A DNA stretch of 64,000 nt from Aquabacterium lacunae (GTDB lineage Bacteria > Pseudomonadota > Gammaproteobacteria > Burkholderiales > Burkholderiaceae_C): the NCBI RefSeq assembly GCF_004310865.1, contig NZ_SIXI01000002.1, forward strand, positions 496,001-560,000, written 5' to 3'. This document shows, in pieces, positions 6,806 to 16,306 of the stretch. Made by a program: the position numbers and the translations under genes. The notes under the pieces were generated by a model that saw only the letters and a program-made list of their open reading frames with translations, had not been told where the DNA came from and did not search any database. Within the stretch, counting starts at the first letter, position 1; every line of letters starts with the position of its first letter.

Positions 6806-9800
6806 TCAGCCTGACGACTGCGGCAAGCGGGCACAGCCCGCAGCCCCGGCGGACACGGGTTGGGCCTCGTCCAGCGCCTCACCCACGCGGCGCACCCCAT
6901 GCAATTGCGCCTCCATGAAGCGTCGGCTGTTGGGTGACAGGTACCAACCCAGTGGTGCACTGACCTCGGCATTGGCCTGATCCAGTGCCCACACAGTACC
7001 GCCTGGGGTCTGGCACACCGACTGCACCAGCTGGCCCACTGCCATGCGGGCTTGCGCCCCGATGCCGATGGCATTGAGTGCGGTCACGGCTGGGCCCAGC
7101 GGGCCGATCAGAAAGCGCATGCTGCCCGCCTGACCTGGCGCCATCAAGGCCGCGGCATCAGGCTGAGCCTGGCTGCTGCGCAACTGGAGGCAGGAGGCTG
7201 CGGGCTCGTGACGCTGGCCGACCACCGCCCCGGTGTCCAGGCACTCTGGCTCGGCCACCCCGTTGCGAATCAGCAGCAACACCGGCTTTGCCTGAACACC
7301 AGGGTTCGCCCGTTGCCAGGCCTGCCACGCCTGCATCAGCGTGCCCGCACCCGAGTTTTCGTTGTAGCCACCGTCGGCCAGATGGCCCCCATCAGGCGCT
7401 GCTTTCAGGCCCTCAGGCAAGGTGACCAGCGGGTTCACGTATGGGAAGCGCGCAGATGCATGCCCGGCGGTGATGAGGCTCACGGTCGATCGGTCGGCCA
7501 GCTGGCCTTCGGTGCCAGCCTCGGTGGCCAGCAAGTCGATCACGCCTGGCATTTCGTGCGGCTGAAAGGCCTGGCTGGACATCACAGCGCGCTCGCCGGT
7601 CTCGGTCCAGGTGGTGTTGAACAGCAGCCAGGGCTGCCCGGGAGCGCTGTAGTCTTTCAGCGGGGCAGCCAGCCCCGGCCAAGCCTGCCGGAAAGCCCGC
7701 TCGGCCTGCACCGCGCGGCTGATGATCTGACACCCCTGGCTGAAGTCACGGCACAGCCACGTGGCCGGCAGCACCTGGGCGAACACGTCTTCGAACATCA
7801 GCCCGCCGAGCAAGGGGGTGAGCGCGTCCAGCTTTTCGATGCCCTGCTTCACGCAGTTCAGCACCTCAGTGCCCGTGGCCTCGGGCCCGCGGCAGGCCGC
7901 ATACATGGCACCCCCCACCGAACCACCCGACACCCCGCTGAAGATGAGGGGCTGCTCCTTGAGTTGTTCGTGGAGCGAGGCCAGGCTCAGCGCTGTCCAG
8001 TAGGCGCTTCGGATGCCTCCGCCCTCTGCCGCGACCAGGAAGACCCGCTGCGGCGCTTCGGTGCGTGCCGCATCCTCACCGCGTGCGGGCTGAGCCTCGG
8101 GGCCGGAGGCGGTGGTCGAAAGCAACTCGGGCGGGGTCTGCAAGGCCTGCAGGCCTTGCGGCACCGCCGCAGGCTCGAACGACACCACACCCAGCATCAC
8201 CAGCGCCACGCCCCCGGCGGTCCAGCCCAAGCGGTTGAAACCACGCCGAACCACCCACAGCGCCGCACACCAGAAGGCCAGACCCAAGGCGCACAGCATC
8301 AGGCACACCTGCAACCCTTCCCCCTGTGTGATGAAGTTGACCGCCCCCATGGGCAGCAAATGGTTGTGTCCGGTGGCCAGCACCGCCACGCCCACGGGCA
8401 ACAGGCCCCAGGGCATGCCCGAGTTCTGTTCGGCCATGGCCATCAGCCCGAGGGGCCCCAGCCACCAGGCCAGCGCCAGCAACACCACCGGGAAGGTGGG
8501 GGGCAGGTAGCCTGCCAGGCTGGGATCGGCCAGGTCGGCCACGGTTCGGATCAAGGCCAGGCAGCCCAGGGCCACCAGGGGCGCCCAGCGGGCCTGCAAC
8601 CAAGGCAAGGGGCGGGGTGCCCCGGCGGCCGAGGCGGCGGAAGGCGCCAGCGTCTGCGTGCGCAAGCCCTGCAGGCCCAGTTGGCGAAACTTGTCGGTCA
8701 GCAGCACCTGGTACACCTGCTGAGGGTCGTCACCGCCAATGGCGTTGTGGTAAAGCCTGGGGTCTGACAGCGACATCTGGTGACGCCTGTGGCTCAGCCA
8801 GGTCGCCAGGGCCACGGCCCCCAGCGCAAAACCCAGCAGCATGGCAAAGCTGATCTGCAGGGCACCCAAAGGAACCTGGTAGGCACCCAGCGCACTGCCG
8901 GCCGCCGCTTGCTGCAAGCGCAACTGCACCACCGTACCCAGCACCGCATCACCCAGGGTCTGGCTGATCAGCACGCAAATGATCACCACCGGCGCCGCCC
9001 CCACCAGGCGAGCCCAATGCTGCGCAAAGCGCCCCACGGCCACAGGCACCGGGTCATCGCTGTGCAGGTCGGGCGGGCTCGCACCTTCACGGCGCACCAT
9101 CACGGCCAGGCGTGTCCACTGCCAGCACGCCTGAGACAGCAGACCCGTGGCCCACAGACTGGCCGCCAGAATGAACAAGGTCCACCCCAGGGGGCGCCAA
9201 TCGCTCTGCGTCTGCCAGGCCGCATGGGCCTTGATCGGCGCCCAGGCCATGGCCATCAGCACGTCGCGGCACTGCGGCAAGCCCAAGGTGAGCCCCGCCA
9301 GCAGAGCGATCACGATCAGGACATAGCGACTGCGACCGATCACACCCAACACGCCCGCCCGAAACCGCGCTCGCTCGGTGCGCACGGCCTCAGGCTGCAA
9401 CAGCCCGAACCACCAGATGCCCACCGCCAGCGCCACACTGGCCAGCAACAGGCCCATCAAGATCACCTTGAGACCGTGAACACCCGAGGGCATCCAGGCC
9501 GGCGCCCAGTTCAGCCACAACGCGGTGTCCGCCATGACAGCGCCCGAAGGGCTGACCGCAGGGTGTTGAGGCCCCGCCAAGGCGGCCACGGTCAAGGCCG
9601 TCCAGACCAGGGCACACACAGGGCGCAGTCGCCACCAGCGCCACAAAGCACGCGGCCAGGCACCAGCCGCCACCTGCGCCTCGACTTCACTGGGGCTGGG
9701 CGACGCCCACATGCGCCACGCCAGCAAACCGCCAGCGGCCACCGACAGGGCCCACCACAGCGGGTGCACCTGCAGGCGCTGCAGCCCACCCAGGTTTTCC

Positions 9801-10180
9801 AGCGCGCCCGCGCCCAGCACCAGCGCAAGCAACACACCCAGCGCGCCCCTGAGCCAACGCAGGCGATGCGCCTGCGTGAAGCGAACACTGACCACGCACA
9901 ACCACATGGCGTAAAGCGGCATGAACAATGCCGAAGACAGCACCAGCCAGGCCACGGCCAGCCGCCAACGCGAGAACTCCGGGTCGGCATACAAAGCCAG
10001 CGCGGCGTGCAACAACCCCGCCCCTTGCCACCCCTGAAACTGGCTCACACCATGCCCCGCCGGCAGCCGCAAGGCACATTCCAGCGCGAACAGGGCCAGG
10101 CCCACACCCAGCGTGCAGGCTGTGAGCAAACCCAGACGCCGCGGCAACAGCCGCTCCCCCCATGTGTCGATCCACCCCAT
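6806..10180 (-). CDS. Large membrane-anchored patatin-like phospholipase
   Basis: A 1124-residue protein with an N-terminal and central membrane region (multiple hydrophobic spans between about residues 15 and 680) joined to a C-terminal patatin domain. The patatin signature is complete: oxyanion-hole E-G-G-G-I-R at about 717-722, nucleophile elbow G-V-S-G-G-S-V-G-G with the serine near 751, and the catalytic Asp in A-D-G-G-Y near 935. Patatins are lipid acyl hydrolases. The length is three times that of a soluble bacterial patatin. Flanking genes give no functional clue: it converges with the PF10118 hydrolase gene and is downstream of the YfcG-like GST by 117 bp on the same strand. The membrane part was not matched to a known transporter. 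Confidence 0.78.
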   Translation of the reverse strand: MGWIDTWGERLLPRRLGLLTACTLGVGLALFALECALRLPAGHGVSQFQGWQGAGLLHAALALYADPEFSRWRLAVAWLVLSSALFMPLYAMWLCVVSVRFTQAHRLRWLRGALGVLLALVLGAGALENLGGLQRLQVHPLWWALSVAAGGLLAWRMWASPSPSEVEAQVAAGAWPRALWRWWRLRPVCALVWTALTVAALAGPQHPAVSPSGAVMADTALWLNWAPAWMPSGVHGLKVILMGLLLASVALAVGIWWFGLLQPEAVRTERARFRAGVLGVIGRSRYVLIVIALLAGLTLGLPQCRDVLMAMAWAPIKAHAAWQTQSDWRPLGWTLFILAASLWATGLLSQACWQWTRLAVMVRREGASPPDLHSDDPVPVAVGRFAQHWARLVGAAPVVIICVLISQTLGDAVLGTVVQLRLQQAAAGSALGAYQVPLGALQISFAMLLGFALGAVALATWLSHRRHQMSLSDPRLYHNAIGGDDPQQVYQVLLTDKFRQLGLQGLRTQTLAPSAASAAGAPRPLPWLQARWAPLVALGCLALIRTVADLADPSLAGYLPPTFPVVLLALAWWLGPLGLMAMAEQNSGMPWGLLPVGVAVLATGHNHLLPMGAVNFITQGEGLQVCLMLCALGLAFWCAALWVVRRGFNRLGWTAGGVALVMLGVVSFEPAAVPQGLQALQTPPELLSTTASGPEAQPARGEDAARTEAPQRVFLVAAEGGGIRSAYWTALSLASLHEQLKEQPLIFSGVSGGSVGGAMYAACRGPEATGTEVLNCVKQGIEKLDALTPLLGGLMFEDVFAQVLPATWLCRDFSQGCQIISRAVQAERAFRQAWPGLAAPLKDYSAPGQPWLLFNTTWTETGERAVMSSQAFQPHEMPGVIDLLATEAGTEGQLADRSTVSLITAGHASARFPYVNPLVTLPEGLKAAPDGGHLADGGYNENSGAGTLMQAWQAWQRANPGVQAKPVLLLIRNGVAEPECLDTGAVVGQRHEPAASCLQLRSSQAQPDAAALMAPGQAGSMRFLIGPLGPAVTALNAIGIGAQARMAVGQLVQSVCQTPGGTVWALDQANAEVSAPLGWYLSPNSRRFMEAQLHGVRRVGEALDEAQPVSAGAAGCARLPQSSG

Positions 10181-10297
10181 TGGCGCGCACCTGTTCTCAA
10201 ACGTTTTCGCGGGGCCAGGCCCTGAGGCCCAGCAGGTTCGCGCACATTGTGGTCAGGGCCTTGAGACCGGCCCATCCCTAAGGTGAAGCCGCCAGGC

Positions 10298-10993
10298 TCA
10301 GCGCTGCACCATTCCGCGAGCCTGCTCGATGAAGGCCTGCGAGCCCTTCTTGTCATCGACCAGGCTTTCCACCTTCACCGGGATCTCGACGCCACGCTGA
10401 CACGCCGGGCGCGCCTTCATGGCATCCAGCCAGCGCTGCAAATGGGTCAGGCCCTCGGTGCTCACCCCTGACCAGCGGTGCGTGCGCACCCAGCACCAGT
10501 TGGCGATGTCGGCGATGGAATATTCACCACCGGCCAGCCATTCGGTGCGGGCCAGCTGGCTGTCGAGCACCTCGAACAGGCGGCGGCTTTCGTTCTGGTA
10601 GCGCTCGATGGCCGGGGGAATCTTCTCGGGGAAGTAGCGGTAGAACACATTGGCCTGGCCCATCATGGGGCCCACGCCGCCCATCTGGAACATCAGCCAC
10701 TGCATCACCTGCGAGCGGCCTTTCACGTCGGTGGGCATGAGGCGGCCGGTCTTCTCGGCCAGGTACACCAAAATGGCGCCCGATTCGAACACCGCGAAAT
10801 CATCCATCTCGCGGTCGACGATGACCGGGATGCGGCCATTGGGGTTGAGCGCCAGGAACCAGGGCTCCTTCTGCACCTTGGCGGCCAGGTCGATGGCGTG
10901 CACCGTGTAGGGCAGTCCCAGCTCTTCCAGAGCGACCGACACCTTGTGGCCATTGGGGGTGGAAGCGGTGTACAGGTCGATCATGTCAGACAT
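10298..10993 (-). CDS. yfcG: YfcG-type glutathione S-transferase / disulfide-bond oxidoreductase
   Basis: A 231-residue GST of the Nu (YfcG/Ure2-like) class. The N-terminal thioredoxin fold starts [14 protein letters not shown], with the T-P-N-G-H-K motif that binds glutathione in E. coli YfcG, followed by [10 protein letters not shown] and the [15 protein letters not shown] motif. The C-terminal helical domain contains [12 protein letters not shown] and Y-S-I-A-D-I-A. YfcG has glutathione-dependent disulfide reductase activity. The start at 10993 is preferred over one 42 bp upstream because the latter overlaps the second GST gene; 4 bp separate the two genes, which are probably co-transcribed. 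Confidence 0.88.
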   Translation of the reverse strand: MSDMIDLYTASTPNGHKVSVALEELGLPYTVHAIDLAAKVQKEPWFLALNPNGRIPVIVDREMDDFAVFESGAILVYLAEKTGRLMPTDVKGRSQVMQWLMFQMGGVGPMMGQANVFYRYFPEKIPPAIERYQNESRRLFEVLDSQLARTEWLAGGEYSIADIANWCWVRTHRWSGVSTEGLTHLQRWLDAMKARPACQRGVEIPVKVESLVDDKKGSQAFIEQARGMVQR

Positions 10994-10997
10994 TCCT

Positions 10998-11633
10998 TCA
11001 GGCTTTGAGGCTGGGGCGGTCGGCCAGCGCCGCACGCCAGCGGCTCAGGTGCGGGTGCTGCTCACCCGGCTTGAACTTGATGATGCGCGCGAAATCGACC
11101 ACCACCACCGCCGAGATGTCGGCCAGGGTGAAATGGTCGGCCGCGATGAACGCACGGCCCGCCAGGTGCGCATCCAGCATGTCGAAAAAGCGCTGCGCGC
11201 GGGCCAGGCCACGGGCGCCCAGCTCAGCAATCTGCGGCACGGCGGCGGCACCGGTCAGGGCGCGGTCTTTCATGGCCGGGCTGGTGTTGCGAAAGGCTTC
11301 GGCCACGGCCAGAAAGCCTTCGAACTCGATGCGCGCGTTCCAGCTGGCCACCAGGGCCTTTTCCACCGGGGTGCGGCCCAGCAGCGGCGGCTCGGGCTGC
11401 ACGGCTTCGGCCCAGGCCCAGATGGCAGCGTTGTCCGGCAGCACGGTGCCGTCGTCCAGCACCAGGGCGGGCACGGTGCACTGCGGGTTCACGGCCTTGA
11501 AGGCCTCGCCCAGTTGCTCGCCGCGGGCCAGGTCCACCTGCACCGTCTGGTGGGCGATGCCCTTTTCGGCCAGCAGGATGCGGGCGCGGCGCGGGCTGGG
11601 GGCGGTGCTGCAGTCGTACAGGGTGATGGTCAT
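10998..11633 (-). CDS. Glutathione S-transferase family protein
   Basis: A 211-residue two-domain GST. The N-terminal thioredoxin-like domain begins M-T-I-T-L-Y-D and holds T-A-P-S-P-R-R-A-R, then [10 protein letters not shown] and the weakly conserved D-N-A-A-I glutathione-binding site in place of the usual E-S. The C-terminal helical domain includes [10 protein letters not shown]. The start at 11633 is chosen over one 30 bp upstream because it gives the standard beta-strand start and lies 10 bp after hrcA. It probably conjugates glutathione to small electrophiles; no specific substrate can be inferred. Possibly co-transcribed with hrcA and the YfcG-like gene. Confidence 0.82.
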   Translation of the reverse strand: MTITLYDCSTAPSPRRARILLAEKGIAHQTVQVDLARGEQLGEAFKAVNPQCTVPALVLDDGTVLPDNAAIWAWAEAVQPEPPLLGRTPVEKALVASWNARIEFEGFLAVAEAFRNTSPAMKDRALTGAAAVPQIAELGARGLARAQRFFDMLDAHLAGRAFIAADHFTLADISAVVVVDFARIIKFKPGEQHPHLSRWRAALADRPSLKA

Positions 11634-11643
11634 GGGCTTCCGA

Positions 11644-12663
11644 TCATTTCTGGCTGAGCACATTGGTGACCAGCCGCGAGGTGATGTCGACGATCTCGAT
11701 CATGCGGTCGTAGGCCATGCGGGTGGGCCCGATCACGCCCAGCGTGCCGACCACCTGCCCGTCGATCTCATAGGGCGCCGACACCACCGACAGCTCTTCG
11801 TAAGGCACCACCTGGCTTTCACCGCCAATGTAGATGCGCACGCCTTCGGCGCGGCTGGAGGTGTCAAGCAGGCGCATCAGCTGCGTCTTCTGCTCGAACA
11901 GATCGAACATGCGGCGCAGCGAGCCCATGTCTTGCGAGAAATCCTGCACCGTCAGCAGGTTGCGCTCGCCCGCCACCACCACCTGATCGGTGGCCGCCGC
12001 CTCGGCATCGCTGCCGGCCTGCACGGCCGCGCTCATCAGCGTGGCCATGTCGGCGCGCAACTGGTCCACCTCGGAACGCAGGCGCTCGCGCATCTCTTCG
12101 ATGGTCAGGCCCGAGTAGTGCGTGTTGAGGATGTTGCTGGCCTCGATCAGCTGGGCCTGCTGATAGTCGTCGGGCGTGAAGATCACCCGGTTCTGCACAT
12201 CGCCATCGGGCGAGACCAGGATCACCAGCACGCGCTTTTCGCCCAGGCGCAAGAATTCCACGTGCCGGAACACCGTGGGCTTGCGCGGCGCCGTGACCAC
12301 GCCCACGAACTGCGACAGGCTGGACAGCAGGTTGGCCGCATTGGTGATCACGCGCTGCGGCTGGTCGGGCATGAGCTGGTCGCGTGTGCGCTGGGCGAGT
12401 TCGTCCAGGCTTTGCGGGCGCGTGGTCAGCATGGTGTCCACGAACAGCCGGTAGCCCCGCGCCGTGGGCACACGCCCGGCCGAGGTGTGGGGGCTGACGA
12501 TCAGGCCCAGCTCTTCCAGATCGGCCATCACATTGCGGATGGTGGCGGCCGACAGGTCAAGGCCGGACGCCTTCGACAAGGTGCGCGAACCCACGGGTTG
12601 CCCGTCGGCGATGTAGCGCTCGACCAGCGCTTTCAAGAGGATCTTGGCTCGGTCATCCAGCAT
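11644..12663 (-). CDS. hrcA: Heat-inducible transcription repressor HrcA
   Basis: A 339-residue HrcA, the repressor that binds CIRCE operators ahead of groESL or dnaK operons. The N-terminal winged helix contains [15 protein letters not shown] and G-Q-P-V-G-S-R-T-L, followed by the typical [13 protein letters not shown] and H-T-S-A-G-R-V-P-T at about residues 45-68. The dimerisation and insertion domains follow, with the C-terminal [10 protein letters not shown]. Length is normal. It is divergent from nadK with a 70-bp gap. I see no CIRCE (nine-base inverted repeat of TTAGCACTC type) in that gap, so autoregulation through CIRCE is not supported here. Confidence 0.97.
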   Translation of the reverse strand: MLDDRAKILLKALVERYIADGQPVGSRTLSKASGLDLSAATIRNVMADLEELGLIVSPHTSAGRVPTARGYRLFVDTMLTTRPQSLDELAQRTRDQLMPDQPQRVITNAANLLSSLSQFVGVVTAPRKPTVFRHVEFLRLGEKRVLVILVSPDGDVQNRVIFTPDDYQQAQLIEASNILNTHYSGLTIEEMRERLRSEVDQLRADMATLMSAAVQAGSDAEAAATDQVVVAGERNLLTVQDFSQDMGSLRRMFDLFEQKTQLMRLLDTSSRAEGVRIYIGGESQVVPYEELSVVSAPYEIDGQVVGTLGVIGPTRMAYDRMIEIVDITSRLVTNVLSQK

Positions 12664-12733
12664 GGCGATTTCATTCTAGAACGAAGCGTCAACCGCCACA
12701 GGAGGGACATGTGCGTGTGGTGTAATTCCACGC

Positions 12734-13633
12734 ATGCCCCACCTGCCCTGCCGCTTCAAACACGCCGCCCTGGTCGGCAAGTACCACGCCCGGGGCATCC
12801 GGCCTGTGCTGGAAGACGTGGCCCACATCCTGGCCCGCGCAGGCTGCGAGGTCTCCCTCGAAATGGAAACCGCGCACAACACGGGCATGACCGACTACCC
12901 CGCGCTCACGCTGGCCCAGATCGGCCGCGAATGCGACGTGGCGGTGGTACTGGGCGGTGACGGCACCATGCTGGCCGTGGCGCGTGAACTGGCGCCCTTC
13001 AACGTGCCGCTGGTGGGCATCAACCAGGGGCGGCTGGGGTTCATCACCGACATCCAGCAAAAAGACATGCCCACCGCCCTGCCCCTGATCCTGAGCGGGC
13101 AGTACGAAGAAGAGCACCGCGCCATGCTGCAAGGCGCCGTGCTGCGCCCCACACGAGACGGCGGCATCGAAACCATCTACGAAGATTTCGCCATCAATGA
13201 AGTGGTGGTCAGCCGCGGGGCCACGGCCTCGATGGTTGAGTTGCGCGCCGAAATCGAAGGCCAGTTCGTGGCCAACTACCGGGCCGACGGCCTGATCGTG
13301 TGCTCGCCCACGGGTTCCACCGCCTACGCCATGTCGGCCGGCGGCCCCATCCTGCAGCCCGGGCTGGGCGGCTGGGCCCTGGTGCCCATTGCCTCGCACA
13401 CGCTGTCGAACCGGCCCATCGTGGTCTCTGACCGCGACACCATCACCATCGAAATCGTGGCCGCCAAAGACGCATCCATGAATTTCGACATGCAATCGCT
13501 GGCCAGCCTGCTGCCGGGCGACCGGGTCACCATCCGCCGGTCTGACCACCGGGTGCGCTTCCTGCACCCCAAGGGCTGGAACTACTTCGCGACCCTGCGT
13601 CGCAAACTGCGCTGGAATGAAGGAGTGAGTTGA
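12734..13633 (+). CDS. nadK: NAD kinase
   Basis: A 299-residue ATP-NAD kinase, which phosphorylates NAD to NADP in the cytosol. The diagnostic G-G-D-G-T-M-L lies at residues 74-80, followed by G-I-N-Q-G-R-L-G-F-I-T, the conserved I-N-E-V-V-V and the glycine-rich S-P-T-G-S-T-A-Y-A-M-S-A-G-G-P-I. Its stop overlaps the ATG of recN (TGATG at 13631-13635), so nadK, recN and rapZ form one operon, an arrangement conserved in betaproteobacteria. A TGTAAT hexamer ends 7 bp before the ATG and no Shine-Dalgarno sequence is visible, which raises the possibility of a leaderless message. Confidence 0.97.
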   Translation: MPHLPCRFKHAALVGKYHARGIRPVLEDVAHILARAGCEVSLEMETAHNTGMTDYPALTLAQIGRECDVAVVLGGDGTMLAVARELAPFNVPLVGINQGRLGFITDIQQKDMPTALPLILSGQYEEEHRAMLQGAVLRPTRDGGIETIYEDFAINEVVVSRGATASMVELRAEIEGQFVANYRADGLIVCSPTGSTAYAMSAGGPILQPGLGGWALVPIASHTLSNRPIVVSDRDTITIEIVAAKDASMNFDMQSLASLLPGDRVTIRRSDHRVRFLHPKGWNYFATLRRKLRWNEGVS

Positions 13634-15381
13634 TGCTGCGCCGCCTGACCCTGCGGGACTTCGTGATCGTCACGGCCCTGGAAGTGGACTTGGGCACCGG
13701 CTTCACGGCCCTCACCGGCGAAACCGGTGCCGGCAAATCCATCCTGATCGATGCCCTGCAACTGGCCCTGGGCAGCCGGGGTGATGCAGGCGTGGTGCGC
13801 GAAGGCGCGGCCCGCGCCGACATCACCGCCGAATTCGACCTGGCCCCGGCCCTCGCCCAGCGCCTGAACCCCTGGCTGCAGGAAGCCGGCTTCGACGCCG
13901 AACCCGGCGCCCCCCTGCTGCTGCGCCGTGTGGTCGACGCCCAGGGCAAAAGCCGCGCCTGGGTGAACGGCAGCCCCGCCACCGTGGCCCAGTTGCGTGA
14001 ACTGGGCGAGCACCTGGTCGACATCCACGGCCAGCACGCCTGGCAAAGCCTGACCCGCGCCGATTCGGTGCGTGCCCTGGTCGACGCCCAGGCCGGTGTG
14101 GACACCGCCGCCCTGCAAGCTGCCTGGGCCCAGCGCCGCGATGCCCGCAAGCGCCTCGATGACGCCCGCGCCCGCCAGGCCGACCTCGACCGCGAACGCG
14201 AACGCCTGCAGTGGCAACTGGGCGAGGTCGACAAGCTGAACCCGGGCGCCGACGAATGGCCGGAACTGAACGCCGAGCACCAGCGCCTGGCGCATGGCCA
14301 GGCCATTCTCGATGCCGCCCAGCTGGCGCTGAACCTGGTGTCGGAAGCCGATGACAACGCCGACGCACTGACCAGCCGCGCCGTGAGCGCCCTGGAAGAC
14401 GTGGCCCACGTGGAAGCCCACCTGGGCAACGCCCTGGAGGTGCTGCGCAGCGCCCAGGCCCAGCTGCAAGACGCGGCCCACAGCCTGAACGCGGCCCTGC
14501 GCCACACCGAGCTGGACCCGGAACGCCTGAACGAGATCGACCAGCGCATGGCCAGCTGGCTGGGCCTGGCCCGCCGCTACCGCCGCCCGCCCGAAGAGCT
14601 GCACGCCCTGTGGCAAGGCTGGAAACAGGAGCTGGCCGAACTCGACGCCGCCACCGACCTGGCCGGTCTGGAAAAGGCCGCGCAACAGGCCGACGCCGCC
14701 TGGCAGAAAGTGGCCCGTGCGGCCTCCGGCCTGCGCAAACAGGTGGCACCGCGCCTGGCCCGCGACGTGACGGAAGCCATGCAGCAACTGGGCATGGCCG
14801 GTGGCCGCTTCGACGTGGGCTTCACCGAACTGCCCGAGCCGCAAGCCCATGGCCTGGAAGCCATCGAGTTTCTGGTGGCCGGCCACGCGGGCAGCACACC
14901 GCGCCCACTGGCCAAGGTGGCCTCGGGCGGTGAACTGTCGCGCCTGGCCCTGGCCATTGCCGTGACCACCTCGCGCCGCGAAGGCAGCGACACCCAGGTG
15001 GGCACCCTGATCTTTGACGAGATCGACTCGGGCGTGGGCGGCCAGGTGGCCGACACCGTGGGGCGCCTGATGCAGCAGCTGGGCGAAGGCCGCCAGGTGC
15101 TGGCCGTGACCCACCTGGCCCAGGTGGCCGCCAGCGCCCACCAGCACCTGGTGGTGAGCAAGGCCCTGCAAGGCGGCCAGACCACCAGCGACATCCGCCC
15201 CGTGGAGGGCGAACCCCGCGTGCACGAAGTGGCGCGCATGCTGGGCGGCCAGATCACCGACACCAGCCGCGCCCATGCGCAGGCCATGCTGACCACAGCC
15301 CATGCGGCAAGCCCGGCAGACACCGGCGGGGCCAAAGCCAAACCCCGCAAAGCCGCCACCACCCGCCAGGAGGCCGCATGA
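13633..15381 (+). CDS. recN: DNA repair protein RecN
   Basis: A 582-residue SMC-like ATPase involved in double-strand-break repair. The Walker A motif G-E-T-G-A-G-K-S is at residues 29-36. A long coiled-coil region covers about 150-370, and the C-terminal half holds the ABC signature A-S-G-G-E-L-S-R and Walker B L-I-F-D-E-I-D-S-G-V-G-G. A Shine-Dalgarno sequence AAGGAG lies 8 bp before the ATG at 13633, favouring it over the TTG one codon upstream. It overlaps nadK and rapZ (ATGA at 15378-15381), so translation of the three genes is coupled. Length is slightly above the usual 550-560 residues because of an Ala/Lys-rich tail. Confidence 0.97.
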   Translation: MLRRLTLRDFVIVTALEVDLGTGFTALTGETGAGKSILIDALQLALGSRGDAGVVREGAARADITAEFDLAPALAQRLNPWLQEAGFDAEPGAPLLLRRVVDAQGKSRAWVNGSPATVAQLRELGEHLVDIHGQHAWQSLTRADSVRALVDAQAGVDTAALQAAWAQRRDARKRLDDARARQADLDRERERLQWQLGEVDKLNPGADEWPELNAEHQRLAHGQAILDAAQLALNLVSEADDNADALTSRAVSALEDVAHVEAHLGNALEVLRSAQAQLQDAAHSLNAALRHTELDPERLNEIDQRMASWLGLARRYRRPPEELHALWQGWKQELAELDAATDLAGLEKAAQQADAAWQKVARAASGLRKQVAPRLARDVTEAMQQLGMAGGRFDVGFTELPEPQAHGLEAIEFLVAGHAGSTPRPLAKVASGGELSRLALAIAVTTSRREGSDTQVGTLIFDEIDSGVGGQVADTVGRLMQQLGEGRQVLAVTHLAQVAASAHQHLVVSKALQGGQTTSDIRPVEGEPRVHEVARMLGGQITDTSRAHAQAMLTTAHAASPADTGGAKAKPRKAATTRQEAA

Positions 15382-16277
15382 GCGCGCGCATCGTGGTGCT
15401 GACCGGCATGTCCGGCTCGGGCAAAGGCGTGGCCCTGAACACGCTGGAAGACGCTGGCTACTACTGCGTCGACAACCTGCCGCCTGAACTGCTGCCCCAG
15501 CTGCTGAGCCTGGAGCAACAGCGCCCAGCCGACCAGCAGCGCCTGCTGGCCGTGTCGGTCGATGCACGCAGCGCCACCTCGCTGCACCAGGTGCTGCCCC
15601 TGCTCGACCAGCTGCGAGCCGACGGCCAGGCCGTGCGCCCCATTTTTCTGGATGCCAGCGACGACACCCTGGTGCGCCGCTTTTCAGAAACCCGCCGGCC
15701 CCACCCACTGATGCGCCACAAAGGCGCGCAGGCCGTGACCGAAGCTGCCGAAGACGCCGACCACCAGGCCCTGCTGGAAACCATTCGCCAGGAGCGCGAA
15801 CTGGTCGAGCCCCTGCGTGAACGCTCGGCCGTGATCGACACCAGCCTGCTGCGCCCTGCCCAGCTGCGCACCTGGGTGCGCCACCTGGTGCAGGCCCAGC
15901 CCTCGCGCCTGACCGTGGTGTTCCAATCGTTCGCCTTCAAGCATGGCGTGCCCCTCGACGCCGACTTCGTGTTCGACGTGCGCATGCTGCCCAACCCCTA
16001 CTACATCAAAGAGTTGCGGCCCCAGACCGGCAAAGACGCCCCCGTGGCCGACTACCTGCGCCAGCAGCCCGAATCAGGCGAACTGATTGCCCAGATCGAG
16101 GCCTTTTTGTCACGCTGGCTGCCCTCGCTCGAAAACGACCAGCGCAGCTACGTGACCGTGGCCATTGGCTGCACTGGCGGGCAACACCGCTCGGTGTACT
16201 GCGTGGAGCAGCTGAAAGAGCGCTTCAAGGGAAGAGCCGTGGTGCTGACGCGGCACCGGGAGCAGGATGGGAAGTGA
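15378..16277 (+). CDS. rapZ: RNase adapter protein RapZ
   Basis: A 299-residue RapZ/YvcJ-family nucleotide-binding protein. The Walker A-like G-M-S-G-S-G-K-G is at residues 10-17, followed by Y-Y-C-V-D-N-L-P-P-E-L-L, the signature F-S-E-T-R-R-P-H-P-L, and near the C-terminus G-C-T-G-G-Q-H-R-S-V-Y. In enterobacteria RapZ guides RNase E to the GlmZ sRNA and so controls glucosamine-6-phosphate synthase; whether this circuit exists in the present organism is not known from the sequence. In many betaproteobacteria rapZ sits near PTS and hprK genes, but here it ends the nadK-recN operon, 29 bp before the convergent island gene. Confidence 0.95.
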   Translation: MSARIVVLTGMSGSGKGVALNTLEDAGYYCVDNLPPELLPQLLSLEQQRPADQQRLLAVSVDARSATSLHQVLPLLDQLRADGQAVRPIFLDASDDTLVRRFSETRRPHPLMRHKGAQAVTEAAEDADHQALLETIRQERELVEPLRERSAVIDTSLLRPAQLRTWVRHLVQAQPSRLTVVFQSFAFKHGVPLDADFVFDVRMLPNPYYIKELRPQTGKDAPVADYLRQQPESGELIAQIEAFLSRWLPSLENDQRSYVTVAIGCTGGQHRSVYCVEQLKERFKGRAVVLTRHREQDGK

Positions 16278-16306
16278 GGGGGGGCTGCTTGGGATGAGCG
16301 GCCGCT

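Noticed and set aside
8780-10225. 481-codon plus-strand open frame
   Set aside because: Antisense to the patatin gene, rich in His, Arg and Gln with no domain; an artefact of codon bias.
13582-15708. 708-codon minus-strand open frame
   Set aside because: Fully antisense to recN and rapZ, whose motifs are clear.
16278-16306. Phage attachment site at the island edge
   Set aside because: No tRNA or integrase gene adjoins the vgrG island and no matching direct repeat was found at 24850-24948.
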